64,000 nucleotides of DNA from Alisma plantago-aquatica (GCA_963693085.1 OY856409.1:503100303-503164302); one strand, 5' to 3'. Positions 23,567 through 34,978 are shown, counted from the stretch's first letter. Made by a program: numbers and translations. Notes: generated by a model from the sequence alone, not told the origin.

Positions 23567-24070
23567 AATGGTTGTCTAGAATTTTAGAGACACAACAATT
23601 CTCTCTAACAAGAGTTGTCCTCTCTTATTGTGGTAACTAGAGAGACCGAGAAAGTCCTACCCATAAAAGGGAGGGGCAACAAGCGAGAGACAACAGTGAA
23701 TAAACCCTAGCAGGTTGATATTCAAAGGGACAACTTGTTCCCGTTGGATTTAGTGGCACAACATGGAGTTATCAGTGGTCTGCATGGACTATGAAGAGGA
23801 GAGGAGGCCACTACCACCTGCTAGGAGGACATCATCAACTATTGTCCTTGGTGCAACATTAGGCGACCATTGCCAACATGCGTACATGTGCAACTTGAAG
23901 AAAGAAGCAAAATGTAGTAAGAGTTGTCACTGGGCTTGCTCCAAGACCAGGTATATTTCTTGCTACCCTCTTTCCTAGATACATCTTCTTGACATGATGA
24001 TGTTGATTAAGGAATCAAACATTTATATTTTGTTTCGACTACCTTATATGTTGCCCAGATTTTCCAACAA

Positions 24071-24083
24071 TGGTACCAGAGCC
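24071..24083 (+). other. Copia A primer binding site
   Basis: TGGTACCAGAGCC, one base after the LTR end, is the initiator Met-tRNA complement (usually TGGTATCAGAGC) with one change. Confidence 0.8.
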
Positions 24084-25453
24084 ACGTCAATTTATAGTGT
24101 ATCAGGGATTTAAATTGATATGATTAGATTGATTTTATTGCATACAATCATATATTAGTTCATATTTGATTAAATACCACATACGATCCCACATATATAA
24201 ATATATATAGGATAGGATATATATGCAATCAATATGCGTCACTTTAAAAGTTTTTTTGATGGTAAATGTATGTGTGGTTATGGCCAAAACCCCTATGGAT
24301 TGTGTGCATGATTGTTTGGTTTATTTCTTGTTGTTACTCGGTTTGCATATTGAGCCTATCCCCTCCTATCTAATTTTAAATTAATGCTCCTCTTCCTGTA
24401 TTCCCCTAGAATGTAACTCGAGGTTTTTCCTTTTATAATGTAATATGGAATAAGATATTATTTAATTTATGGTTCATGCTGAGAAGACTTTCTACACCAT
24501 ACAAACTGAATGACTCAGATTTCAAACCAATCCACTAGAGGACCGATGAGGTAAGACAAAAAGAGGAACCAATCGACTAATAGTCCAACCAGTGGCCTTG
24601 AGAGTCTAGACATTGCTTGAACCAGAGGTGAGGTGACCATTTTAGGAAACCAACCCATCAACCAGGAGACCAACTGATCGGCTCAAGAGTTGAACCGATC
24701 GACTGTGATTGCTTCCATCATAACTTTTGACAAGAACAAGTTGTACATATGATGTGGACCTTAGGTGGCAGTGATTCCTTGTGTCTCTAAGGAATTGCAT
24801 TTGTGTGGCCATAATCATCACTCACATATTTTGGAGTGCATGTTTTTTCATTTGTGGTTATAATATGTATGTGATAAATAAATATGTGGTGATTGGATAT
24901 GCATATATACTTATATAAAATACTAAAATAAATATTTAGACTTATATGCTTTCCATAAAAGAGACACATGAAAAACTTGACCGACCAAGCATAGGTTACG
25001 CCAAAGTGTGATGCACCATCCATCTCATGGAAGTGTGACGGTAGATATGTATATTTGCCAAAGCAGGGTACATATCCTGTTGTGTTGGTTTTTGGGTCGG
25101 GCTTAACTAGGAGGCCTTAATGAGATTAAGTGCCTAGAAACATGGAGATAGATTGTGAAAAAGAGTTTTTCACACCATCTATCCATGAGTTGCATGAGAT
25201 GCAATTGACAAATATTGTCTACCTAAATAGTCAAGTTGTGGGTAATTAGCCAAAGCTGACTCATGATTTGATGAAATATGGATCTTGGCTCACTAGAAGA
25301 TTGTACATTGTAATATTATGAATTGGTAGTGATGACTATCAATTTCAACAAAATAGTGGGAGAGATAACTAATTAAAGACCTAATTAATATCATCAATAT
25401 CATAAAATCAAAATGCTTTGACAAAAGTTGCAAATTTTATTTTGTAGAATCTA
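24084..25453 (+). other. Copia A untranslated leader
   Basis: About 1.37 kb of non-coding DNA between PBS and gag, matching the leader of element C (for example CAAAGCAGGGTACAT and GGGTCGGGCTTAACTAGG). A second cluster of ACCGATCG-type motifs lies at about 24500-24710, and a TATATAAAA sequence at 24912-24920. Confidence 0.7.
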
Positions 25454-26221
25454 ATGGCAAACACAAACAAATTATTGTTACCATAAATTCTTAAGAAGGA
25501 CCAACTAAACGTGACAAACTTCCATGATTGGTTATGTACTTTTATATGGGTTCTCAATGATAAGCATAAGCTCTATGTCTTGGATACACCAGTGCTAGAT
25601 GAACCTGCTCCGGATGTGACTAGAGCTGAGGTGGATACTTATTGGAAGTATGCCAATGATGTCTTAGACATTAAGCACCTTATGCTGAGATGTATGAACT
25701 ATGAGTTGCAAAAATAGAATGTAAATATTGACATTCTCAAGAGGGTAACACATCTTAAGAATCATGTGAAGCAAGAAAGGTATAATGTCTCTAAATTGTT
25801 ATTTGAGTGCAAACTGTAAGAGGGACACCCAGTAGAATCCCATTTTCTAAATATGATTGGGAATGTGTAACATCTAGAGTTACAAAAATTTCCTTTAGGT
25901 TAAGAGTTGGTAACAAATAGGATTCTACAATCATTTCCTGAATTATATAGCTAGTTTATCGAGTGCTATTACTTGAGTAACTTGGCTAAACTACTATCTA
26001 AGTTTCTTGGCATGCTAATAAATGCTGAAGTACAAATGAAGAAGGACAAACTTGTGATGGTGATAAGTGGAATACAGTCCAAGGACAAAGGAAAGGACAA
26101 GAAGTGTTCTGAGGCTAAGATAAAGTCTAAGTCTTTTGTACTCAAGATAAGGAGAAGGGTAAGTGCAAAAGGAATTTGTCCTTTTCACTTAAAGGAACTG
26201 AGAATGAAGATGCAGAGATAG
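25454..26221 (+). pseudogene. Copia A gag, degenerate
   Basis: Capsid/nucleocapsid gene of a Ty1/copia element. The start ATG is at 25454. Similarity to the intact gag of element C runs through NFHDW, KLYVLDTP and DEPAPD, a middle region with several stops (for example at 25715-25717), then KFLGMLINAEVQMKKDK (25973 onward). The tail reads CPFHLKE, and the CCHC zinc knuckle is lost. Several internal stops and frame changes rule out function. Confidence 0.85.
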
Positions 26222-26261
26222 AGATGTTCACTTTAGGACCCGAGAAGAAGTAAGCTAGAAC

Positions 26262-28366
26262 TGTGTGGAGTAAGAGTGGCTGACACTACGATTGGAATCC
26301 ATCATTTATCCTAATGGGCATGTAATAGAATTAGTGAATTGCTATTATTCATCTACCATCGATGAAAACATCACGCATCTTGCATGGACAATAATATTAT
26401 GAATTAATTGATGTTTCATTTCAGAAGATACATAGGATCTTATATGGCAGAGCCCTATGTCTCATAATCTATAGTTGTAGATACAAATGCGTGTGACACA
26501 TATATTGAATGACTTGATGATTCAAACAATGAATACCTATAGCATTGTCATCTAGAGCGCATAAATGAGAAACACACTTCTAGAATCCATAATGATGGTT
26601 ATTTAAACACTTTTGGTCATTGAAATGATAGAGACATGTGAGTTTTATTTATTGGGAAATATGACAAAAGCATCTTCACTAGATGTAGTGGGAGAGTGAC
26701 TATACTATTATGTATCATATATAATGATGTATATAGACCTTTTAATATAAATACTAGAGGTGGTTAATAATGCTTCATTATATTTATTGACAATCTCAGT
26801 AAATATGATAGATTGTATTTAATGAAATACAAGTCTAAATCTCTAAAGTGTTAAAGGAAATCATTAATGAAGTATGTAACCATCTTGGTATACATAATAA
26901 AACTCTTTGAAAAGATTGAGAAAGAAGTATTTTAACCATGAGTTTGAGGACCTTCTGGGAAACCATGATAGTGTATCATGATGAACTCCACCTAAAACAC
27001 AATGAGAGTGTATCATGATATTGTATCATAAAAAAGTAATCACACCATGTTAGTCATGGTGCGATTATCAATTAATCTAGCTAGTCTTACAATTTCCTTT
27101 TTGGCACATGCTTTACGCTAAAACAATGTACCGTCTAAAATGGTTCAAAATACACCATATGAGATATGGCATGGGAAGTTTCCTGATATGTCTTCTATAA
27201 AGATTAGGATTGAAAGATTATATAAGAAATTTGTTCTTGAAAATCTTTGTCCATAAATAACATAAAGGTTATTTTGTTGGATACTACTTTTATATTCCAA
27301 TTTTACAACAAAACATTTGTTTCCATGATGGTTGTATTTCTTAAAGAGAACTTAATTCCAAATGAATCCATGGGAGAAAAGTAGAACTTGAAACGTTCAA
27401 GACCAACAACAAAACATTGAACCTAAAGAGGTACAATAGGAACAAGTAGAATACAAAATTATTGTGGAATCTCAAGTTCCTCATGTAACCCAAAACCTCA
27501 TAGATCTAGTTGAACACACCTTGATCTTAAAAGATTAGGATATCTTATGGCTCAAGAAGGCAATGTGTTGGTCATAGACGATAAGCAAACAACCTACTTA
27601 GAAGCCATTGAGGGACCAAAATTTGAAGAATGGCTTGAGTCCATGATATCCAAGATGGAATCCATATAAACCAACAAGATATGACCTTTGTGGATCCACC
27701 TGAAGGGGTAAAACCCATAGGGTGCAATTGGATCTTCAACTAGAAGACCGATATGTATGGAAGTGTAAAAACGAAAAGAGTATATTGATTGTAAAGGGTT
27801 TCAAACAAGTTCAAGGTGTTGAACATGATGACATCTCTCACCAATTGCCATGGTTAAACCCATCAGGATCATGCTTTCTATTGCAGCTTATTATGACTAT
27901 GAGATTTAGCATATCGATGTTAAGACCACATTCCTTGATGGGAATAATTATGAGGATGTGTGTATGACACAACTTGAAGGTTTTATAAGTCTAATAATGC
28001 AAATGAAGTCAGTAAGATACAAAGGTTAATATAAGGATTGAAGCAATCATCTCAGAGCTAGAATCTTCTATTTGATAAGAAAGTAAAAGAGTTTGACTTT
28101 AATTATAATGAAGATGAAATTTTTGATTACAAAAGATTTCGTGGGAGCATATTTTATTCTACATAATGATGGGGAATAACATCCTTATACTACAAATGTT
28201 AAAACCTTGAAAGAAAAGTATCTTATCTAAGAAAAGTTTAGGAGAAGAATCGTATGTGATAGGAATTGAGATCTATAGAGATAGATCTGGAAAGCTACTT
28301 AGCCTCGTAAAGAGCACATACATTGGCAAAATGCTAAAGGGGTTCAACATGCAAGACTCAATGAGA
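26262..28366 (+). pseudogene. Copia A pol, first part (integrase to reverse transcriptase)
   Basis: Decayed polyprotein with many stops and shifts. A gag-pre-integrase/integrase start lies near 26546-26700, with INEKHTSRIHNDG and a KYDKSIFTRCSGR remnant. Integrase core remnants follow near 27070-27240 (VPSKMVQNTPYEIWHGKFP). The reverse transcriptase starts near 27630, with ISISMLRP and CMTQLEGF-like pieces around 27900-27990. The order protease/integrase before RT is that of Ty1/copia. Coding similarity stops at 28366, where B is inserted, and resumes at 36411. Confidence 0.85.
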
Positions 28367-28371
28367 GAAGA
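28367..28371. other. Target-site duplication of element B, left copy
   Basis: GAAGA directly before the B 5' LTR; identical to 36406-36410. Confidence 0.9.
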
Positions 28372-28703
28372 TGTTGGCTAAATTAGACATTATTATAATC
28401 CATTTATTTTGATGATGATAAACATTTCATTCTTTTGGATCTAATGTGCTACTTGAGTGTTGCAGGAACTAGGTGGATGGCATAACTTGGAAGATATATA
28501 TGCTCAAAATGCTTTAATTCATGATTGTAATCAAATGTAAAAACTTGTACAAGTATATAATGTACAAGTACTTAGATATCATGCAAATCAAGTGTTTAGA
28601 TCTTCCCTAGCCAATAACAACACTTAGATAGGTCATCCCCTACAATAGTGTCACAATTGCACACTGATACACACACTTAGTACATAGTTTAAAACATTGA
28701 AAC

Positions 28704-28925
28704 AAAGTCATTCTCGATCGACAAACTTCTCGACCGAGACACTCTCGGTCGACAATATCCTCGACCAAGAATGACCCAAGTAGCCGTTAGACACAGCAGA
28801 CAAGGTAGTTGGGAGTTGGAATAGAACGTTATACACTGTTGCTCCAGACTGTCCCTCGATCGACAAAGACCTCGACCGACTGGGATCTCGGTCGACAATT
28901 CCTCGACCGAGACTGTCTCTGTTTG
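28704..28925 (+). promoter_or_regulatory. Element B U3 palindromic motif array (5' LTR)
   Basis: Alternating CTCGGTCGACA and CTCGACCGAG half-palindromes occur in two groups (about 28710-28775 and 28853-28915), about 130-340 bp upstream of the TATA box. Adjacent half-sites could pair into hairpins as RNA or bind dimeric proteins as DNA; both are inference. Confidence 0.75.
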
Positions 28926-29048
28926 CACTTTTCAAGATTAATTAACTAGTCGTTGCTAAAGCAATTAGTTGATTCCTAACTACTATTTAAGCAATAAGAA
29001 CCCCCAAGAAAGTGTCTAGAACATCCTTAAGCACTCATAGGCCATTCC

Positions 29049-29057
29049 TATAAATAG
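29049..29057 (+). promoter_or_regulatory. Element B 5' LTR TATA box
   Basis: TATAAATAG, preceded by GGCCATTCC. The same nine bases occur at 35669 (3' LTR) and 32686 (internal). Confidence 0.7.
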
Positions 29058-29761
29058 GAAATGCCTTAGGACACCCAAAACACACTCATGCAATACTTGA
29101 GCTTACATACTTCCAATTGACAATCTGTTCTTGAGCAATTGAGCAACTCTAGTACTTGCTACTCATTCCCTTTGCTCTAAATTCATGTCCTATAGGATAG
29201 CATCTCCTACCCACTGCACTTACAATTCCATACACATTGGTTAGGAGATCAAAATGCTTGATATAGGAAATCAAGCCTTGTGCTACAAGTGGTAATTGTA
29301 ATTTCTATTTTCCCTTCTTGTTCTTTCTTATTACTTGTACTCTCCTTGCTACTCCTAGGGTTGTAGGCTGCGGATTGGAGAGGGTTTGATCTTCTCGGTG
29401 GAGAAGGAGGACTACAGACTACTTCAAGAAGGTTGTCTCAACGGGAAGCTACTTCAAGAGGAAGGCTACTTCAAGGGGAGCTTGAAGTTACTTCAAGGAA
29501 GGCTGCTTGAAGGTTGGTGAGACTACTTTAAGGTGAAGGTAATTTTATGTAACATCCTTGCGAGGTAATAAAATTAAATACTTTTAAAATCCCAATTGGA
29601 AACAATTGGGTAGTGGACTGACTCCTTTAGTTTTTTCTAAAGGTGGAACCACTCTAAACACCTTGCCTCCTTCTTACTATCTCAATTGTGGTTGTTTGAG
29701 TTGAATTATGATTAGAACTTTTATAAAACCCTATTCACCCCCCGTCTAGTGGTTTTTCATT

Positions 29762-29772
29762 TGGTATCAGAG
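29762..29772 (+). other. Element B primer binding site
   Basis: TGGTATCAGAG, two bases after the LTR, complementary to initiator Met-tRNA. Confidence 0.85.
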
Positions 29773-29807
29773 AAAGGCTTCAAGGAACTCTAATCGAGTC
29801 TTGAAGA

Positions 29808-30590
29808 ATGGATGGTAGTGGTGCCTACAACCACAAGCAATGGAGAAGCTTGGATCAATCATGCACAATCTGTAATTGGTGCTTAGGAACAAGACACACA
29901 ACACCTAGCTGTCCATGGAGGTTAAAGAAGGAAGATGTGCATAAAGAATGCCTTATTTCTACAATAAGTGAAGAAGAAGAAGAGGTAAGCCTTTTTGATT
30001 TACCTAAAGAAGAGTTAATTGCTAGTCTTCAAGAAACACATGAAAAATATATTGAGTGCAAGAAGAAATTAAAGAAATCAAATAAAGTAAATGATGAGTT
30101 ACATGCTAAACTTCTTGCTCTCACATATGTAAATGAAGATCTCAAAAAGGCTATTGAAGATCATGATATTAAGCTGAAATCAGTAGAAGCAAATTGCAAT
30201 CTTCTCTCCCTAGAAAAGATAAACTTGCAAACTCAAGTAAATGATCTTCAAAAACAACCTGTTTTGTGTACACATCTAGATTATGATACTATCGTGAAAG
30301 AAAGAGATTCTTTATTATCTAATCTAGATCAAGCAAAGTTAGATATTAAGAAGAGAATGGATGAGATTGCTAAGTTACAACAAGAAGTTAGTAGCTTAAG
30401 TAAAAATGGTATTCTTGATAAAATCTTAAATGATTCTTACCTTCAAATTGGAAGGAGAGGACTAGGTTACAAGCCTAAAGGAAAATCTTATCAAAAACCT
30501 AGTGGGGGAAGGACACAAGTGCCAAAGACCCAATCTATGTATGTACCTAGAGGCAAATATACATATGTACCCAAGAACAATCTAGATTAA
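29808..30590 (+). CDS. Element B gag remnant: zinc knuckle and coiled coil
   Basis: 260-codon uninterrupted frame starting 36 bases after the PBS. Residues 22-35 (CNWCLGTRHTTPSC) form a CX2CX4HX4C zinc knuckle, a nucleic-acid-binding motif of retrotransposon nucleocapsids. An acidic patch (SEEEEEV, about 53-59) and a long Leu/Lys/Glu-rich heptad region (about 65-200) follow, likely a coiled coil. The C-terminus is basic and Tyr/Pro-rich (GLGYKPKGKSYQKP). The usual copia capsid domain before the knuckle is absent, so the protein may bind RNA or assemble with an intact Gag rather than form particles alone. After the stop the same frame continues to about 30720 with a second, damaged knuckle in which one Cys is Phe, then VELVWVPKPPN. 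Confidence 0.7.
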   Translation: MDGSGAYNHKQWRSLDQSCTICNWCLGTRHTTPSCPWRLKKEDVHKECLISTISEEEEEVSLFDLPKEELIASLQETHEKYIECKKKLKKSNKVNDELHAKLLALTYVNEDLKKAIEDHDIKLKSVEANCNLLSLEKINLQTQVNDLQKQPVLCTHLDYDTIVKERDSLLSNLDQAKLDIKKRMDEIAKLQQEVSSLSKNGILDKILNDSYLQIGRRGLGYKPKGKSYQKPSGGRTQVPKTQSMYVPRGKYTYVPKNNLD

Positions 30591-32317
30591 ACTCATAAAA
30601 AGAGAAATGAGATTGATTCTATATGTTGCCATTATTTTTTGTGTCTTGGACATTATTCCTTCTCATGTCCTTACAAGAAAAAGGATGTTGAGTTGGTATG
30701 GGTTCCAAAACCCCCAAACTAAATGAATTCAATTAAGTTGAGATATGACCAAAGACTCTAAGTTGTATATCTTTATGTCTATCTCAACTTAACATAGTAA
30801 CAAATTGATTCAAATTTCAAATTTGAAAATACACATTTTATATAAACCTGTAGAGACACATCTTTAATAACTTTTTTGGGTTCTCAAAACCTAGAGATTC
30901 GAATATGATTAGTTGAGATTTGACCTAAATATTACTTTGATATTTAATGTTTTATCTCAACTAAACTAATTTTAAAATTGCATAATTAAATCGGAAGTGA
31001 TCTATGTTTTACTTGGAAATAACTACTGAAAATAGTACAGAAACAATCTCAGTCGACAATATCTTCGACCGCGACAATGTCGGTCGAGACAATAGTCGAC
31101 CGACATGATTTCTACCTTAAATATGTATTTATTTTTGGAGAAAAAGTAACATTTTTGGTCGAGAAAGTTATCGAGCGAGACAATGTCGGTCGAGAACTTT
31201 GTCGACCGAGTGAAACTCTGACAGAACTGTTTAAATAAAAACAAGACACTTGAATTGCAATCAACTTAAGTATGTAATGACCTTTACATATTCTTGTGCC
31301 TTAAATATTTGAATGATCCAAATCAAAAGGAAGAATATATGAGCTTCAAAACTTAATACTCTTCATGATTAAATTGTATCTATCAAATATACAACAGGAA
31401 AAGATTGATTTTACTAAATTGCTACTAAAATGATTAAGAATGTTCATGGCTTGTCTTAAATTTAAAAATTCATGAACCATGATGGTTTAATCAAGGAAAT
31501 TATTGTTTTATCATAATCCACATGGTTTGTCCTAAGTATTCCTTGGTCTATCTATATGAAAACCATGTGTCTTGAAATTTGTTTTCAAATGATCATAATC
31601 AATGCATTATGGACATGCTTCTATTGTTCTATCATAATCATGGATATGTCTTTACTATTTCACCATGATCATTTTGTCTTCATCTTTTACTCAGTTTGCC
31701 TAAAATAATCTTTGATCTATATATACAAATCATGAATGGATATTTCTTTCAAAATGATCATTGTGATTCGGCTCATATTAAGATGAATCTCTATGGCACA
31801 AATGCATCTTTGACATACTAGTTAAATGATTATCTTGTTCTTAGCTTATTGAAAATGATATTCTTGTTATACATGATTAATACTCTGTAGCTATGAAAAT
31901 GATTAAATTGGAAATCTACAGAAATTGCCTCTTGGTTGAAATCGAATTTGACCAAGGGGCGCTAAGGTTAAAGTCAAGGTCAACCTAAAATAAGCTTGAC
32001 AAAATGCTTAATTGGAAATTATTTTGTGTGCTCAACATTAGTATAAACTTTCTCATTTTTGGTTGACATATCTTTCCTGATTCTAATGTGTTCTTAACAG
32101 ATCTCATTTTCAGGATTAACATTCATCATAAATAAATGAGAAATATATGAATGTCAATAAATTCTATCATTTCTAATGGTTATTTCTAAACATGGAAATT
32201 ATATTTTGGAAAATACTATTAATAATGTGCTCCACAAAAATATTACTATCTCTCATTTGCATTCATAACTGTTATTAAAAACTAGCTCCAAATTTCATTT
32301 ACAATGCTCAAATACAG
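30591..32317 (+). other. Element B interior without pol
   Basis: AT-rich DNA where pol would be expected. 30591-30720 holds the damaged second zinc knuckle. I see no integrase or RT motifs in any frame. The first internal motif cluster lies at about 31045-31215. 31250-32300 repeats phrases such as CATGATT and AATGATCAT but has no coding sequence. Confidence 0.7.
31045..31215 (+). promoter_or_regulatory. Element B internal motif cluster 1
   Basis: CAGTCGACAATATCTTCGAC, GTCGGTCGAGACA, TAGTCGACCGACA, GTCGGTCGAGAAC and TTGTCGACCGAG repeat the LTR motif outside the LTR. No TATA box follows directly. Confidence 0.65.
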
Positions 32318-32670
32318 TAGTCCGGTCGGTCAACAAAAATCTCGACTGAGACAAACTCGGTCGACAAGTTTGTCGACCGAAGATATCTCGGTTGGCCACC
32401 TTTCTCGACTGACACCCGCCAAGAAAATGCCACACTCGAACTCAGCTCGGTCGACAAAATATTTGACCGAGTCTATCTCAATTGACAAAATTATCGACCA
32501 AGACCAATTTGGTGAACCCCCCAATTCGCTTAAATTAAAAGGCAAATTTTTCTGATTAAAATAATTAAAAAAATCGCAACAACTATTTTTCGATCGACCG
32601 TTGGATGAACAGGTGGAGCGTCTGCAAAATTGACCGTTGTGGTCCTCGGTCGACGAATGTTTGACCGAGC
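32318..32670 (+). promoter_or_regulatory. Element B internal motif cluster 2, upstream of the 428-codon frame
   Basis: Motifs include CTCGGTCGACAAG, TTGTCGACCGAAG, CTCGGTTGGCC, CTCGGTCGACAAAAT, TTTGACCGAG, CGATCGACCG and CTCGGTCGACGAATG. The array ends about 16 bp before a TATA box at 32686, the same arrangement as in the LTRs. This suggests a duplicated or convergent promoter region inside the element. Confidence 0.7.
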
Positions 32671-32685
32671 AGGGTCCTAGTTTGC

Positions 32686-32694
32686 TATAAATAG
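32686..32694 (+). promoter_or_regulatory. Element B internal TATA box
   Basis: TATAAATAG, identical to the LTR TATA box. It lies 136 bases upstream of the ATG at 32830, with a pyrimidine-rich likely 5' untranslated region between (many CTTCTC and CTCTCC words). Confidence 0.6.
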
Positions 32695-32829
32695 AGCCCA
32701 AAACGACCCCATTCTTCACCAATTCACATTCTCACTTCTCTAGCTCCTCTCTAGTACATTCTTGTGTGAATTTTTAGATCCTCTCCACCCAAATATTCCC
32801 TTGATTCTTCTCCACTTCAAAACATCAAG

Positions 32830-34116
32830 ATGGCTTCCTCATCATCGCGTGGAAAGAAGCAGGTTGCATCTACGAAGGGAAGGACGATCTTCCCGGTGCT
32901 GGCGATCATCAACGACATTCCATTCAATGACGTAGCTGCCGGAGATCGCTACCTCAGGCTATCCTCAAAGACTCCTCTTCCTCGACGACCGGTGGACGTC
33001 ATGGACTTCATCAACATTGTTGATCTTGAAGAACTCCTTGAGGTGCAACATCTTTCTGAATTCATAAAACCATCCTTCCGTTCCTACTCCTCCCAAGCCG
33101 TCAATGAATTCTATGCCAATCTAGCCACACATCTTGACCATGATAATTCTTTCTCTTCTATGGTTAGTGGGTATGGATTTCACTTTTCCGAGGAGGATGT
33201 TCTTACTATGCTCAACATTGATGTAGATGAATATAAGGAGTATATTGATCTCACCATTGGTAATCCTCTTAATAATATATCCCAAGATAACACTACCACT
33301 AGTTTGAGTGATATCAAGAAAGATATTTTCTTATCTAATACCACTTGCCATGAAGAAAGGGGTACCTATTATGCCATCAATTTAAAACCTGAAGCTAGGA
33401 TAGTCAATCTAATTATTTCCACAAATATCTATCCTAGAGAAAACAAATCCGAAGTACCCACCTTTCACATGTATCTTATTTATGCCATCCTAAATAGTAT
33501 ACCTATCAATTTTATTCGTCTTATTCTTAAGGACATGGTTGAGTTTTCGGGCAATCCACCCTATGCTGATTTTCTTTGCCAAATTATGCAACATTGTCTT
33601 AAGAAAAGCATTGAGGACTCAGGCTTCAAATATGATAGGAAACCCCAAAAGACCACTAGCAATATAGTAGAGAAGATGGGGATTGACTTGGGACACAAGA
33701 GGGCTAGGACTGAAGGGGAGCCATCCACCCAAGATACACCTCCACCACCTCCTCCTTCTAGCCTACTTTATGACCCTATCACAAATACATTAACATACAT
33801 TGTCGGTTCTCAATATCATTTAAGTAGGCAATTAGACTACAATCATCATGCCATGTCCTACTTGAATCAAAGGATGCAAGCTCTTTCTCCTGATACACCT
33901 GATGCATATCCTTATTCACTTAATCCTGACATGCTCTACCCTTACAACCCATCCTACAACTACACTCAAATTCCATCACCACCATCTCATGACCTCAGCC
34001 ACACTCAATTTTCCCCAATCCAACTCCAAGACATTGTTGTCCACTTTCAATTCGATCGTGTTCCCACCTTCTTGGAGGCTTATGCTTTGACCAAGACAGG
34101 TGCCTTGGAGTGGTAG
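32830..34116 (+). CDS. 428-codon accessory protein of element B
   Basis: Uninterrupted frame with a good plant start context (CATCAAGATGGCTTCC). Visible features: basic Ser-rich N-terminus (residues 1-18); a central region with VNEFYANL (91-98) and GYGFHFSEEDVLTML; a basic KRAR patch at 290-293, a possible nuclear signal; a run of six Pro at 304-309; and a Tyr/Pro/Asn-rich tail. The VNEFYANL region resembles the domain Pfam calls putative plant transposon protein (PF20167, from memory). No transmembrane segment or envelope-like signal is evident, although the position, 3' of where pol would be, is that of env-like frames in SIRE elements. Function unknown. It is striking that this frame is open in a window where nearly everything else is broken. 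Confidence 0.75.
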   Translation: MASSSSRGKKQVASTKGRTIFPVLAIINDIPFNDVAAGDRYLRLSSKTPLPRRPVDVMDFINIVDLEELLEVQHLSEFIKPSFRSYSSQAVNEFYANLATHLDHDNSFSSMVSGYGFHFSEEDVLTMLNIDVDEYKEYIDLTIGNPLNNISQDNTTTSLSDIKKDIFLSNTTCHEERGTYYAINLKPEARIVNLIISTNIYPRENKSEVPTFHMYLIYAILNSIPINFIRLILKDMVEFSGNPPYADFLCQIMQHCLKKSIEDSGFKYDRKPQKTTSNIVEKMGIDLGHKRARTEGEPSTQDTPPPPPPSSLLYDPITNTLTYIVGSQYHLSRQLDYNHHAMSYLNQRMQALSPDTPDAYPYSLNPDMLYPYNPSYNYTQIPSPPSHDLSHTQFSPIQLQDIVVHFQFDRVPTFLEAYALTKTGALEW

Positions 34117-34978
34117 ACATTGGTCAAATACTATGGAATTGAGCCCTTTCTTGGGAAAGACTCAGAAATTGATGTAATTCTTCGGTCTTGTCAGTGAGAT
34201 CATGAGATTTATGGCTATTTTTGTAATGTTTGTAATGGCTATTTCTTTTTGTTATAAGCTAGTATGTCATCTACTGTGAGTTGTATGAGCACTGAGTTAC
34301 TATGAATAAAAAGTGTTTCCTATGGCTTCAATTGGATATATCCTTGTTCAATAAGAATATTAAGGGGGAGCTCACAAAAAACCATCTTGACTATAAGGAG
34401 GAGCTTACAAAACTTTGTAAACATCATAAATAAAATTTGAGGCTAGTTATGACCTTAGTATTTTTAAAAGGTAATCTTGGCTATGAAAAGGAGCCTACAA
34501 TATTTGTGAATGTGATAGACATCTTGTTCTTAATGGAATTCTCTAAACAAATTTGAGCTTAACATCCCGTGTATTTGGTTAGAGACACATTCATGTACTC
34601 TAAGCTTAAAGGATTCTCATATCAAGGCTTAACATCCTTTGCAAACGATTGAGAAATAAATTGTGGCTAAATTTGACAATAAGTGGTTTGCATCCCTTGT
34701 TTTTTTAAAATTGAATATCTTATTAAGGGGGAGCATCTAATTATCAAATAAAGGGGGAGTAATAAAAATTCATACTTAATGATTATCTTAGTTATCTTTT
34801 TTTAAATGACAAAGGGGGAGAAATAATATAAAATCAAAAATATAAAATGAGTTTCATAATCATTCGGCCAGCACACACTTGCAAAACAAGAGAATGGCTA
34901 CAAAAGGTAAACTTCAGGTATAAACTCATACGATTTACATTTCCTTATTTTATATTTTGGAAATGTTTGTCATCTTCA
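34117..34978 (+). other. Element B 3' non-coding region
   Basis: After the stop there is about 860 bp of AT-rich DNA with several GGGGGAG words (near 34363, 34731, 34755 and 34814) resembling extra polypurine tracts. No coding sequence is recognised. Confidence 0.6.

Larger units (their letters stand above)
22617..24069 (+). repeat. Copia A 5' LTR, truncated
   Basis: Matches the 3' LTR from about 37711 onward; about the first 540 bases are missing. It contains the palindromic array (23165-23480), the TATA box CTATATAAAG at 23557 and the end TTTTCCAACA at 24069. Confidence 0.85.
28372..29759 (+). repeat. Element B 5' LTR
   Basis: Starts TGTTGGCTAAATTAGACAT and ends GTGGTTTTTCA. Carries the CTCGGTCGAC array (28704-28925), TATAAATAG at 29049, and imperfect repeats of CTACTTCAAGG words at about 29400-29540. 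Confidence 0.93.

Noticed and set aside
23763..23978. 71-codon frame in the copia A 5' LTR
   Set aside because: Lies in the R/U5 part of the LTR. Similar words appear in A 3' and C LTRs, but without a shared open frame.
32830..34116. A host gene captured between LTRs
   Set aside because: Considered because the frame is intact, but it sits inside a complete LTR element with the element's own promoter motif and no intron signs, and the VNEFYANL region points to a transposon-associated family. Not fully excluded.
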